Shown: positions 8,494 through 16,839 of the stretch, in pieces
How positions within the stretch are numbered: the stretch's first letter is position 1
Layout of the letters: each line of letters begins with the position of its first letter
NCBI RefSeq assembly: GCF_036346855.1
Contig: NZ_CP107841.1
Coordinates: forward strand, 1-64,000
Source of the DNA: Streptomyces europaeiscabiei
GTDB taxonomy: Bacteria > Actinomycetota > Actinomycetes > Streptomycetales > Streptomycetaceae
Direction of reading: 5' to 3'
Length of the DNA: 64,000 nt
Made by a program: the position numbers and the translations under genes
Notes under the pieces: model-generated
The model's database searches: none
What the model was told of the DNA's origin: nothing
What the model saw: only the letters and a program-made list of their open reading frames with translations

Positions 8494-8919
8494 TCAGGAG
8501 GTGAGTACGAACCAGTCGTCGGCAGGCGGCCACCTCCGCGGCCGCATCACATCCCGGATCCGCAGGAGGTCAGCGCACCGGCCCTCGATCGCGTCCACGG
8601 CCTCCGGCGGCGTGTGATCGGTGAGCCTCAGGACGCGGATCCGGGCGAAGACCCTGCGTTTCGCCGGATTGTTGTCGTGCCTGTCCAGCCGTCCGAGCAG
8701 GCCGTCCGCACGGTTGGCCTGCCCCAGCCAGCGGAGACGGTGCTCCGTGTCTGAGATCAGGTAGATCGCGGTGGTGATGTCCAGTTCCTCGTACCGCCAC
8801 CGCTCGGCCCAGCGCACGGGCCGGAAGAGAACCTCGTCGAGGTACCGGCCGGCTGCTCGGGGCAGGGCACCCAGGCGGCCGTCGGTCAGGACCGGGCCGG
8901 TCGGCAGGGCTCCGCTCAC
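8494..8919 (-). CDS. GIY-YIG-like small protein
   Basis: A 141-aa protein whose ATG overlaps the stop of the upstream 741-aa gene in ATGA, implying translational coupling. The core reads TTAIYLISDTEHRLRWLGQA, then GLLGRLDRH and a later AIEGRC. This follows the spacing of GIY-YIG nucleases (GIY replaced by AIY, YIG by WLG, then a conserved Arg and a late Glu). If correct it would be a small nicking nuclease or a degenerate relative. The assignment is by pattern only; the ending PRRWPPADDWFVLTS is unassigned. Confidence 0.5.
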   Translation of the reverse strand: MSGALPTGPVLTDGRLGALPRAAGRYLDEVLFRPVRWAERWRYEELDITTAIYLISDTEHRLRWLGQANRADGLLGRLDRHDNNPAKRRVFARIRVLRLTDHTPPEAVDAIEGRCADLLRIRDVMRPRRWPPADDWFVLTS

Positions 8920-11141
8920 AGGGCGTCACCCTCCTCCGTGAACTCCTCCTCGAACTCCGCCAGGTCGTCGTCCTCGTCGGAGTCGCTGGCCTCCGTGAGG
9001 AACTTCTCCGACGCGGACTCCTCGATGGTCGGGTTGCCGTACTGCATGTCGATGATGGCCGACTTCAGCATGCCCACGTCGGAGTGCACCACGGACAGAG
9101 CGCGGAGAAGAGCGGCGATTTCCTGCTCCACGGCTCCGTGCAGAGGCCGCTGACCGGCCCCCTGCGCGTCGGACAGAAGGGACCGCGCTGTCTTGAGCAC
9201 CTCGACCAGGGCCGCGGGCAGATCGCCGGTGACTGCGTCGTAGAAGCGGCCACGGGTGTCGTTAAAGATCTCCAGGGGGGTGGGGTCCGGAGGCTGCGGG
9301 GTCGTCCCATCGGTGCTGCTGCCCCGGGGCGTGAACGTCGGCGGGCGCTTGGTCTGGGCCTTCGGGAAGACCGTATCGAACCAGGACTTGTCCGCCTTGG
9401 TGTCTTCGATAGGAAGGCCTTCGGGGTCCACCTGCCGGGGCGTGGTGTTCTTGGCCGTTGCCCTGGCGAGCTCGTTCATCAGCCCGACCGTCCGGCGGGG
9501 CTGGCTGAGCATGGCCTTGCGGGCGTTGATCGTGCTCCGGCGGATCTTCTTGTCAGCGACGGTTTCGCCGTCCTCGAGCTCCCCGCTGCCGCTCTGTGCA
9601 CCGATCGACCCACGGTCCGCCTCGATGATCTTGCACTCGGCGAGCCAGTGGATGCCGCGGGTCGTCAGGAAGCGGTCGAGCGCATCGAGATCGAGCGGCT
9701 GACCGGCCGTACTGACGGCGCCGATCACCTTGTCCCACGCGGGTTCCTCGGCGAGGTGCCCCTGGGACTTGATGAAGGTGCTGCTCAGCAGGCCGTCCAG
9801 GACGCGAGGATTCCAGCGGAAGCTGTATCCCTCGCCGATCACCGAGGAGACCATGCGCAGGCGGTGCCAGACGTGGTCCTTGCTCGTGGCGTAGCGGGCC
9901 GGCTCGCCCAGCACCCGGCGCAGGGCCCTGGCCCGGGCGGGGTCCTTGGGGAAGACGACGGCGTACAGGGCGCGGTCGCGCCGGTCGCGGGCAGTGACGA
10001 TGCCTTCGCCGGGACGGTGCTCGGGATCGGGACCCTCCCCGGCGAGCCAGGCACGCTCCTCCTCGCTGATCCATCCGCGCTGCTTCGCATCCCGCAGAAC
10101 GGCACGCAGGTCGGAGGCCGCCTTCTCGACCAGGGTGTAGCCCAGGGGCGGGCGCCGGTGGTCGGCCCGATTCGGGTCGAAGACGACGTTGTGGAAGTCC
10201 TCCGGGGCGGAGGTCCCCACGATGATCTGCATCCTGACCGTGGCGACCATGGCGGCCTGCTTCGCCTGGCCATGGAGGGAGTGCCGCTCGTCGTCGAAGG
10301 CGACGCGCAGCCTCTCCGCGAACGCCGGCACCCACACCGCGGGGTCGGCCACCTTCGCGGGAACGCCGTCGACACCGTCGAGTCCGAGGAGACCGCGATC
10401 GATGCCGAAGATGATGTCCTTCGGCACCAGGCCGTGAAGCGCGAGGCGGGCCCGGCTCCGGTTCGCGCCCTTGACGGCGGTCGCGTCGAGAACCCGGCGC
10501 ACCTGGGCAGTGATGCCACCGTCCAGTTCCTTGACCGGTTCCCGGACCTGACGCAGCAGCAGGGCGTGCAGGGTGGTCTCGTTCTGCCCGTAGACCTGCA
10601 TGTCGTCGATCAGCTTGTAGCCGCGGTCCCCATCAGCCTGGTCGAGGGCATCGGTCATGGTGCCGATCAGCCCGCTCAGCGTCTGGCTGTCCACCGGGGC
10701 CGCGGTCGTCAGGAATGCCGCCGGCAGCGCGCCCTCGTGTCGGCCGGTGACCAGACGCGGAAGCATGCGGGCCGGGTCAGGGTTGTGGCGCGCGGGAGAG
10801 TGGAAGAAGCGGCGGATGCGCTCGTTGTACTCGCCGGGAGTGCCGGCGAACCCATGGACGGTGACCTCCATGATGTCGAGGCCGGTGCTCGGGTCGCGGT
10901 TGATCACTCCGGGCTTGATCCGGTACTCGGCACCGTCTTCGCCGCGCTGCCTGAGGAGGTAGTCCTTGGGGTGGACGATGTAGGGGGCGAGACCGTCGGT
11001 GATTTCCAGGGGGAGCCCGGTGGTCTCGTGCAGCGCGACGGAGAAGGTGCGCGTCCACGTGACCTTGTCGGCGCCCGGGAACGGATTGCTCTGGGGGTGG
11101 TCCTCGTCGGACTCGTAGTCCTCGATGATGTCAGGATTCAT
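8916..11141 (-). CDS. Large unknown protein (741 aa), lead gene of a defence-like operon
   Basis: The start is ATG 11141 with GGGAGG seven bases upstream. I do not recognise the family. The first third has a mixed alpha/beta pattern; residues ~290-330 (VRMQIIVGTSAPEDFHNVVF...DPNRADHRRPPL) faintly recall the N-R-P segment of DGQHR/DndB-like proteins, too weak to use. A central region mentions WHRLRMVSSVIGEGYSFRW. The C-terminus is strongly acidic (DSDEDDDLAEFEEEF), as in DNA-mimic or partner-binding tails. It is coupled by a 4-bp overlap to the GIY-YIG-like gene, so the two likely act together. A pair of inverted repeats lies upstream at 11321-11356. Confidence 0.65.
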   Translation of the reverse strand: MNPDIIEDYESDEDHPQSNPFPGADKVTWTRTFSVALHETTGLPLEITDGLAPYIVHPKDYLLRQRGEDGAEYRIKPGVINRDPSTGLDIMEVTVHGFAGTPGEYNERIRRFFHSPARHNPDPARMLPRLVTGRHEGALPAAFLTTAAPVDSQTLSGLIGTMTDALDQADGDRGYKLIDDMQVYGQNETTLHALLLRQVREPVKELDGGITAQVRRVLDATAVKGANRSRARLALHGLVPKDIIFGIDRGLLGLDGVDGVPAKVADPAVWVPAFAERLRVAFDDERHSLHGQAKQAAMVATVRMQIIVGTSAPEDFHNVVFDPNRADHRRPPLGYTLVEKAASDLRAVLRDAKQRGWISEEERAWLAGEGPDPEHRPGEGIVTARDRRDRALYAVVFPKDPARARALRRVLGEPARYATSKDHVWHRLRMVSSVIGEGYSFRWNPRVLDGLLSSTFIKSQGHLAEEPAWDKVIGAVSTAGQPLDLDALDRFLTTRGIHWLAECKIIEADRGSIGAQSGSGELEDGETVADKKIRRSTINARKAMLSQPRRTVGLMNELARATAKNTTPRQVDPEGLPIEDTKADKSWFDTVFPKAQTKRPPTFTPRGSSTDGTTPQPPDPTPLEIFNDTRGRFYDAVTGDLPAALVEVLKTARSLLSDAQGAGQRPLHGAVEQEIAALLRALSVVHSDVGMLKSAIIDMQYGNPTIEESASEKFLTEASDSDEDDDLAEFEEEFTEEGDAL

Positions 11142-11320
11142 GGCTGCCTCCCGAGATGGGGGTACGCGGCTGCCTGGGCCGGCTGGTCCGGGCAGAGCAC
11201 GAAGGCGCCCGGACACCCGCACTTTCTCGGGGGTCATCAGTCTCAGCTGCCGCACGCATACGCGATATGAGCGCTGAACCCGTCCGCTCGTCGGCCCTCT
11301 GCCGCGACGCGGTGGTCGTC

Positions 11321-11356
11321 ACGATCCGAAGATCGTGTCGCGATCCGGGGATCGCG
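11321..11356. promoter_or_regulatory. Tandem inverted repeats upstream of the 741-aa gene
   Basis: Two adjacent dyads, ACGATC-cgaa-GATCGT (11321-11336) and CGCGATC-cggg-GATCGCG (11339-11356), repeat every 18 bp; outer bases GTCAC...GTGAC pair across both. The 445-bp gap 11142-11587 holds no credible gene, so this is the only clear structure between the 741-aa gene and the converging-transcription end of tpg. It could be a two-site operator for the minus-strand operon or a cruciform/terminator element. Confidence 0.5.
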
Positions 11357-11587
11357 TGACCAGACGGTCATTGCGGACGCCCCCGACCCGGATGGGCCAC
11401 TGGGGGTTCAGGAAGACTCACGGCATGGAGCCGAATGCTGTCGTCCAGAGTACCGGGGCCCACCGACAACGCCGCCCTCTTTCGGTGACGCCGCTTTGTG
11501 AAGGCGCCGTAACTACTGCAGCAAGTCGCCGCTGCGTGAGCGAGCTACAGGCCGACGGCCCGGGGCTCGCCTCGTCACGGCCGTTCT

Positions 11588-12145
11588 CTACAGGTCGAAC
11601 TCGAGGTGTTCAATGCCGGTGAGGCGGACCTCCTCCAGCTGGCCTGCGCGGCGGCCGCTGTCCTGGAAGTACACCTCCTTGAGGGCTTCGGCGGCGATCT
11701 GCTGGAGCTGCTGGTCGGTGGCGCCCTGCTCCTGGGCGTCGAAGAGGCGGGCGGCGTACTGGGGAGGCAGCGCGACCGTCAGGTGCCGCAGCCGGTCTTC
11801 GTCCGTCGTCCCGATCGGCGCGGTGTAGCCGATCCGGGCGCGGGTGTCGATGACGATGCCGCCGGTGGTCGCCGCCTTCTGCCGCGCCTGGGCACGGATC
11901 TGCGGCTGCCACCGCTTCTTCACCTCCCGCTCCAGGCGGGCTGCGAGGTCCGGGCGGGGCTTCTTGATCTGGTCCTTCACGTACCGCTCGACCGTGCGCT
12001 GCGAGATCCGCAGCATCTGGGCGACCGCCTTGGTGCCCTTGAGCTGTTTGACCAGGTACCGCATCTGCGCGGGCGCGCTCTTGGGCACCGGGCGGGTGAA
12101 CGCCTTCTGCACCGCGGCGTCCAGGCCGTCCCCGAACATGCTCAT
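11588..12145 (-). CDS. tpg: Tpg telomere terminal protein
   Basis: A 185-aa protein with the hallmark sequence of the Streptomyces terminal protein: AQMRYLVKQLKGTKAVAQML, then ISQRTVERYVKDQIKKPRPD (a helix-turn-helix), KRWQPQ, IVIDTRARIGYTA, and the ending ...EHLEFDL. Tpg is covalently attached to the 5' ends of linear replicons and primes end-patching synthesis. Length is normal for the family (~184 aa). It starts 6 bp after the tap stop, behind GGAG, giving the usual tap-tpg operon. Confidence 0.95.
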   Translation of the reverse strand: MSMFGDGLDAAVQKAFTRPVPKSAPAQMRYLVKQLKGTKAVAQMLRISQRTVERYVKDQIKKPRPDLAARLEREVKKRWQPQIRAQARQKAATTGGIVIDTRARIGYTAPIGTTDEDRLRHLTVALPPQYAARLFDAQEQGATDQQLQQIAAEALKEVYFQDSGRRAGQLEEVRLTGIEHLEFDL

Positions 12146-12151
12146 CGCGGT

Positions 12152-14374
12152 CTACTCCCCGGTGTCCTGAACGGTAACGGTGCCGTCCTTGATGTACCGG
12201 GCGAGGTTGAGCTCCGGAGCGTTGAACTGCTCGCGCACCCCCTCGCCCCACAGCACGCTCTGGGTGCCCTCGTGCTTCACCAGCCCGGGGTTCACGCCGA
12301 GCTTGAAGCCGCCCGGCAGCGGCTTGCCGTCCCGGTAGGGCAGGAAGTCCAGCGGGGAGGGCCCGTCGGAGGCGTAGACGGCGCAGTCCGAGAGGACCGC
12401 GACCGGGTACTGCCCGGTGAAGGCGGCGTGCTTGACGATCTTGCGGTGCATGTTGATCCGCGTGCGGGAGATGACGGCGGCGCGGATGTCCGGGCGCCAG
12501 GTGGGCCGGGCAAGGGCCCGCCACGGCTGCCCGGGCTTCCAGCCCTCCCCGCGCGGGCGCTCGCGCAGCTTGCCGATGCCGCCCTTCACGGTCGCCTTGA
12601 TCGCGGACACCACGATCGCCAGCTGAGGGTCACGCTGCCGGTAGCCGTCCATCGCCGCGAGGAAGTCGGCTGGCGGCATGTCCGCGTGCACGCCGAGGTC
12701 GGCCATCGTGGCGAGGTAGGCGTCACGCAGCCGGTTGTACCAGCCGTCCAGGTAGCGGCCGTTGTCGTGACGGACGTACGCCTCGACCGGCGCGACGTCG
12801 TAGCCGAGCTCCACCGCGTACGCCACGGTCGGCGTGGCGTACCAGGCCGGTCCTGCCGGGCGCTCGCCTTTCGGTGTGAACGGACTGGGCAGCAGCTCGC
12901 CGTCCAGGTCCGTCCACTCCTTGCCGAGCTTCACGCGGGACAGGTCGACGTGGCTCAGGTCGACCAGCCAGGAACCGGGCAGTTTCGCGTCGAAGACGGG
13001 GTTCTTGACGTGCGTCGGCGCGCCTAGGCCGACCGTGAGGCCGTTGGCGCCGGCGGCGAAGGCCATGTTCACGTCGATGCCCACCAGATGGGGGCGAAGG
13101 CATTCGGCGTCGGTGAGCGGGCGCGCCCAGTCGTACGCCTCCTCCACCAGGACCTCCGCCGGGGTGCGGTGGTGGAAGCGCGGAAGGTCTTTCAGCAGCG
13201 GGTGCCCGTCGGGGGCCTCGCCCGGCGCGCAGTCCACCGGACCCTTCCCCAGTGAGCCGGGGTTGTGTTCGGAGTGCCGCTTGCCGTCGGCATCGGGCTC
13301 GGATGCGCGGGTCGGCGGGTGCAGCGCGGTCATCAGCTCCAGGCCGGTCACGGCGGTCGATCCGCGCGGCGTCATCACCCGGGCCGCATACGTGCCCAGC
13401 AGCCGGGCCAGATCCGCCGGCGGCAGCTGCCCCGCGTTGGCCCAGTGCCGGATGTCGAGCGCGTCCCACGACGGAATGCACAGCTGCACGCAGGATCGCT
13501 CCGAACCCTGCGCGGGGCGGTAGATCCTCGCCCACGGCCCGAAGCCGCGCTTGGTCAGCTGCCAGTTGGCACGCGTCAGCTGCTTGATGACCTTGTGGCC
13601 CTCCGGGATCCGGCCGGCCAGACGCTCCTGCTGTGTCAGCGTGACGGGCAGGCCGTAGTGCTCGCACGCGGCCTCGGTCAGCACGATCAGCGGGTCGGCG
13701 TCCTTGCCCGGCCCGGACAACTTCGGCTGTCCGAGCCGCCCTTCGCGGAGCGTCCACTCCACCAGGGCCGGGATCGACTTGGCCGGTACGTCCAGGACCA
13801 GGCCGCCGACGCAGTACGCCAGCACCTGACCGTCGACGTCAACGTCGACGACCGCGAGCGGACCGTTCTCGAACCGCCGATCGGCGCCGCACGTCGGTGT
13901 GCCTGCGGGGGCGGCCTTCTTCGCGGCCGGACGGCGCGGCGTCGGCCTGGTCGTGGCCGTCGGGCCCGGTACGGCGGCAGGGGCAGCGGGGCGGAGTGCG
14001 GTGTTCGCAGGCTCAGCAGCCGGGTCTGTAGGTGCGGTGCGGGCTTGGGCCGGCTCAACTTCCGATGGCGCAGGAGCGGCCGCGACGGCAGGCGTCTTGG
14101 GAATCGCCGTGTCCACAGGGGGCACCGGACCGTTGGCGGGGTAGAGCTGGGCGAGCTGCTTGAGCATGCGGGCGTATGCGTCACGCTCCGGCGGCCGTGG
14201 CTCGGTCTTGCCGGCCTCCCAGCCGCTGACCGTCGCGCGCCGCACCTGCAGTGCGGCGGCCACCTCATCCAGCGTCAGGCCGTGCGCCTGGCGCAGCCGC
14301 TTGCGTTCCGCCGGGGGCGGCAACGGGGAGCGGGACGCGATGAGCGCGTCGACCGCGTCGAACAGCTCGGACAT
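12152..14374 (-). CDS. tap: Tap telomere-associated protein
   Basis: A 740-aa protein, with start ATG 14374 behind AGGAGG. It begins MSELFDAVDALIASRSPLPP and has an N-terminal helix-turn-helix (LTLDEVAAALQVRRATVSGW), exactly as in Tap proteins, followed by a Pro/Ala-rich linker (~residues 85-170) and a large conserved C-terminal domain (e.g. VGIDVNMAFAAGANGLTVGLG). Tap binds the telomeric 3' overhang and recruits Tpg. With tpg immediately downstream, this is a complete end-replication operon about 12-14 kb from the telomere. Four 11-bp-spaced repeats lie in its promoter region and may be an autoregulatory site. Confidence 0.95.
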   Translation of the reverse strand: MSELFDAVDALIASRSPLPPPAERKRLRQAHGLTLDEVAAALQVRRATVSGWEAGKTEPRPPERDAYARMLKQLAQLYPANGPVPPVDTAIPKTPAVAAAPAPSEVEPAQARTAPTDPAAEPANTALRPAAPAAVPGPTATTRPTPRRPAAKKAAPAGTPTCGADRRFENGPLAVVDVDVDGQVLAYCVGGLVLDVPAKSIPALVEWTLREGRLGQPKLSGPGKDADPLIVLTEAACEHYGLPVTLTQQERLAGRIPEGHKVIKQLTRANWQLTKRGFGPWARIYRPAQGSERSCVQLCIPSWDALDIRHWANAGQLPPADLARLLGTYAARVMTPRGSTAVTGLELMTALHPPTRASEPDADGKRHSEHNPGSLGKGPVDCAPGEAPDGHPLLKDLPRFHHRTPAEVLVEEAYDWARPLTDAECLRPHLVGIDVNMAFAAGANGLTVGLGAPTHVKNPVFDAKLPGSWLVDLSHVDLSRVKLGKEWTDLDGELLPSPFTPKGERPAGPAWYATPTVAYAVELGYDVAPVEAYVRHDNGRYLDGWYNRLRDAYLATMADLGVHADMPPADFLAAMDGYRQRDPQLAIVVSAIKATVKGGIGKLRERPRGEGWKPGQPWRALARPTWRPDIRAAVISRTRINMHRKIVKHAAFTGQYPVAVLSDCAVYASDGPSPLDFLPYRDGKPLPGGFKLGVNPGLVKHEGTQSVLWGEGVREQFNAPELNLARYIKDGTVTVQDTGE

Positions 14375-14404
14375 GCAGCACCTCCTGCCCGACCCTAGCG
14401 TGAA

Positions 14405-14442
14405 GCGCACATTTCGCGTACCAAATGCGTACGGGCTGCGTA
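14405..14442. promoter_or_regulatory. 11-bp iterons in the tap promoter
   Basis: GCGCA at 14405 and GCGTA at 14416, 14427 and 14438 are spaced exactly 11 bp apart, one helical turn, so a protein could bind all four on one face of the DNA. They lie 31-68 bp upstream of the tap ATG, just upstream of a TAGGGT (-10-like) hexamer at 14398-14393. Placement suggests control of tap-tpg, possibly by the helix-turn-helix of Tap itself (inference). Confidence 0.55.
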
Positions 14443-14516
14443 AGATACGGTTGCGTCGCCCGGGCTGTCGCAGGTGCCCCATCTCACCGAACTATGGGCG
14501 CACCCCAGTGAAGCTG

Positions 14517-14873
14517 TCAGGCGTCGCGGTATTGGTTCCGTGCAACGCGGACGACGCGGCCAGCCTTAAGCAGACCGTCTATGTAGACAGAGACGCCGTT
14601 GCGGTTGGCCTGCTTGCCGGCGGCGGTCAAAGCGTCCGCAATATCACCGAGAGACATGGGCTGAGGCGACACCCTGAGGATCTTGACGATGGCATCCGCC
14701 TTGGTGAGGTCTTGGATCGCCGACCCCGGCTCGGATACCGCTGCGCTCAGCTTCTTGAAGGCGTCCAGCTTGGCCTTGAGCCCCTCGATATGAGCGCCGA
14801 GTCGGTCACGCTCGAGTTCGGCTTCATGGAGTTCACGCTCGACGCTGGCGAGGTCCTCGCTGTAGGAGTTCAC
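14517..14873 (-). CDS. Coiled-coil winged-helix regulator (118 aa)
   Basis: Residues 1-50 form a heptad-rich coiled coil (VERELHEAELERDRLGAHIE), and the C-terminal half reads like a winged helix (DAIVKILRVSPQPMSLGDIA, then GVSVYIDGLLKAGRVVRV). It is likely a dimeric DNA-binding protein. The GTG start at 14873 lies only nine bases after a good -10 hexamer TATAGT with no ribosome site, so translation is probably leaderless. Its promoter carries an 8-bp-arm dyad, suggesting autoregulation. It sits between tap and the second tpg. No known function. Confidence 0.65.
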   Translation of the reverse strand: MNSYSEDLASVERELHEAELERDRLGAHIEGLKAKLDAFKKLSAAVSEPGSAIQDLTKADAIVKILRVSPQPMSLGDIADALTAAGKQANRNGVSVYIDGLLKAGRVVRVARNQYRDA

Positions 14874-14882
14874 GAGGAGAAG

Positions 14883-14915
14883 ACTATAGAAACCTAGTAG
14901 AAGTTAGCTAGGTTT
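14883..14915 (-). promoter_or_regulatory. Promoter with operator dyad
   Basis: On the minus strand, TATAGT at 14888-14883 is a near-consensus -10. Directly upstream is a perfect dyad, AAACCTAG (14890-14897) and CTAGGTTT (14908-14915), with a 10-bp spacer, covering the -35/spacer region. A protein bound there would block RNA polymerase. The region is strikingly AT-rich compared with its surroundings. Confidence 0.6.
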
Positions 14916-15146
14916 TCTTAAAGATGGACGCTGCTCGACCGGCTGCGTGGGCGCGCGAGCTACGGAGCGGCGATCAGGTTCAGTGAGACGAGCTCAGGCT
15001 CAGTGCGATAGGAGCAGGTCCTCTAGTCGAGGACCCGCAGGGATGTCTCACGTACGCCGGAACTAGCCAGAGACAGCGCGCGGGTGTGAAAGACCTGAGG
15101 GCGCAGACGCCCGCTGTGCGGCGGGCAGAGCGGCTCGGGGGCAGGC

Positions 15147-15701
15147 ATGGAGGAGATCGTCAAGGGGCTTGAGCGAGCGCTGCTGACCCGTCCCGTGCCC
15201 ACTGGTGACGCCGCTGTGCGTTTCCTGCTCAGGGCGGAGAAGGGCTCCACGAAGAACGTGGCTGCCCTCCTGGGAATCTCCCAGCGCACGGTACAGCGAT
15301 GGGTCACCGCCCGGCCGGCAGTGCGCCGCCGCCCCAGCGTTGTACACGTGGGGTTGATCGAAGAGGCCGTCAGGGCACGGTGGCAGCCCCGGGTGCGGGC
15401 CCGCCAGCGGGCCCGGGCCGAGGCCGACGGCTTTGTCCTCCACACCAGGGCGCGGTTCGGATTCGCCGCTCCGGCAGGATCGTCCGACGATCCGCGGGTA
15501 CGGCTGATCACCCAGTACCTGTCGGGAGAAGTGGCCCGCGAGCTGTTCGCCGCCCGGGACGCCGGCGGGGGTGAGCAGCAGCAGATGGTGATCCTCGCCC
15601 GAGCTTTGGGGCATGCCTACTTCCGTGATGGAGGCCTGCGTGCCCACGGTCTGGGGATCGCCTTCACCGATGTGGAGTTCGCCGAGTTCTCCATCGACTG
15701 A
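15147..15701 (+). CDS. Divergent Tpg paralogue
   Basis: A 184-aa protein with the Tpg layout: an N-terminal segment ending KGSTKNVAALLG, ISQRTVQRWV helix-turn-helix, RWQPRVRARQRARAEADGFV, HTRARFGFAAPAGSSDDPRV, and ending FTDVEFAEFSID. Its length equals that of tpg, but the KKPRP-type linker is replaced by RRRPS and overall similarity is clearly lower. It is on the opposite strand and has no tap partner. It could be a second terminal protein, a diverged copy from another linear replicon, or a regulator using the HTH. Key residues for DNA attachment cannot be judged here. Confidence 0.8.
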   Translation: MEEIVKGLERALLTRPVPTGDAAVRFLLRAEKGSTKNVAALLGISQRTVQRWVTARPAVRRRPSVVHVGLIEEAVRARWQPRVRARQRARAEADGFVLHTRARFGFAAPAGSSDDPRVRLITQYLSGEVARELFAARDAGGGEQQQMVILARALGHAYFRDGGLRAHGLGIAFTDVEFAEFSID

Positions 15702-15721
15702 CCGTGTACCAAGGTTCGGGC

Positions 15722-16822
15722 TCAGGGCGAGGGCGGGGTCTGGTGCCGTGTCAGCATCGCGTCGTAGTACTGGGCTTCCTTTCGTTCGCGCCAGTCCCAC
15801 TGGATGCGGCCGACAGGGCCGGTGCGCTGACCGACGGGCGGCTGGGGCGGGCGCATCCTGGCCGCCTCGGCCACGAGCAGCAGGTGGGTGCGGTCGTGGG
15901 GGCCGGCCAGCAGGTGCTGGTCCTGGCCGGGCGCGAGCCGGGCGAAGCACACTGCGGCTTTCAGGAAGACGCGCGCCCACGGCGGCACCCGGTGGGTGGC
16001 GCAGCCGTCGGTGTAGCGAGCGCGGTCGTGCAGGGCCAGGGTAGCCGCGGCGTCGTCGTAGTCGCCGGGGCGGGCGGTGGCAAGCTGCTGGAAGGAGGCG
16101 CCGGTGAAGAGCGCGGCGGCGAGGGCGGTGGCCAGGCGGGGGTGGGCGGTCACGGTGGAGAGGCGCCGGGTGACTTCCCGGGTTGTCTGCCCGGTGAGGG
16201 GTGCGGGTGGCGGGCGGTGCCGGAAGGTGATCGGCGGCGGTGTGCACGGGGCGGTACAGGGGATGGGGCTGTCGTAGGAGACGAGGCGGTCCAGCACGGA
16301 CAGGGTGAGCCACCGGTCTGGCGACCGGGCGGGCTCCTCTGCAGGCGGGGGTACGGGAGCAGTCGCGCCGTAGTAGTGGCGGCGGGCTGCCTGGAAGTCT
16401 GTGGTGACGGCGTAGTCGGCCGTCCGCAGCGCCTGGTGCAGGGCGGCGGGCAGATGGGGGCGGTGGCAGACCAGCGTCAGGCGGATGCCGGTGAGGGCGC
16501 GCAACTGCAGGAGGCGCATCGTGCGGCGGGCGGTGAGGCGGTGGGCGCGCAGGACGGTCAGCCGGGTGACGGGCAGGGCCGTGATCCAGGCGGTGGCGGC
16601 TTCCCAGGCGGGCTGACGGCCGGCGGGGAAACGCCCCGGGAGCAGGGGCGGTTTGCCCAGGGCGGCGAGAAGGTCGTGGGCGAGGCCGGTCTCGCTGGTG
16701 GTGCCCGGGCCGGGGTGCAGGGTGATCCGGCCGGACGGCGGATGGTGGGCGGCCAGGGCGGTGTGCGTGTGGACCGCGTCGTCGCCCGGGTCGATGACCA
16801 CGGCAACGGGTGTCGGCGACAC
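15722..16822 (-). CDS. Fourth protein of the TniAB-like operon (degenerate AAA plus unknown C-terminus)
   Basis: Last gene of the operon; the GTG at 16822 is the likeliest start (366 aa), 17 bp after tniB. The N-terminal half has an AAA-like skeleton without nucleotide-binding motifs: VAVVIDPGDD opens it, and LTVLRAHRLTARRTMRLLQL sits where Walker B (LVDEAQ..) would be, followed by IRLTLVCHRPHLPAALHQAL. The C-terminal part (LATALAAALFTGASFQQLAT, later RVPPWARVFLKAA) vaguely recalls the helical start of a tyrosine-recombinase catalytic domain, but no R-H-R-Y set is visible. It occupies the place TniQ holds in Tn5053 but has no zinc fingers. Function unknown; target selection is a guess. Confidence 0.55.
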   Translation of the reverse strand: MSPTPVAVVIDPGDDAVHTHTALAAHHPPSGRITLHPGPGTTSETGLAHDLLAALGKPPLLPGRFPAGRQPAWEAATAWITALPVTRLTVLRAHRLTARRTMRLLQLRALTGIRLTLVCHRPHLPAALHQALRTADYAVTTDFQAARRHYYGATAPVPPPAEEPARSPDRWLTLSVLDRLVSYDSPIPCTAPCTPPPITFRHRPPPAPLTGQTTREVTRRLSTVTAHPRLATALAAALFTGASFQQLATARPGDYDDAAATLALHDRARYTDGCATHRVPPWARVFLKAAVCFARLAPGQDQHLLAGPHDRTHLLLVAEAARMRPPQPPVGQRTGPVGRIQWDWRERKEAQYYDAMLTRHQTPPSP

Positions 16823-16839
16823 GGCAGGCGGCGTGGTGG

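Noticed and set aside
6369..8504. 711-aa open frame on the plus strand
   Set aside because: Antisense shadow of the PIN and winged-helix genes; no motifs and wrong codon-position bias.
9084..11270. 728-aa open frame on the plus strand
   Set aside because: Antisense shadow of the 741-aa gene.
11606..14398. Long plus-strand frames opposite tpg and tap
   Set aside because: Both tap and tpg are unmistakable on the minus strand; the plus frames are GC-skew shadows.
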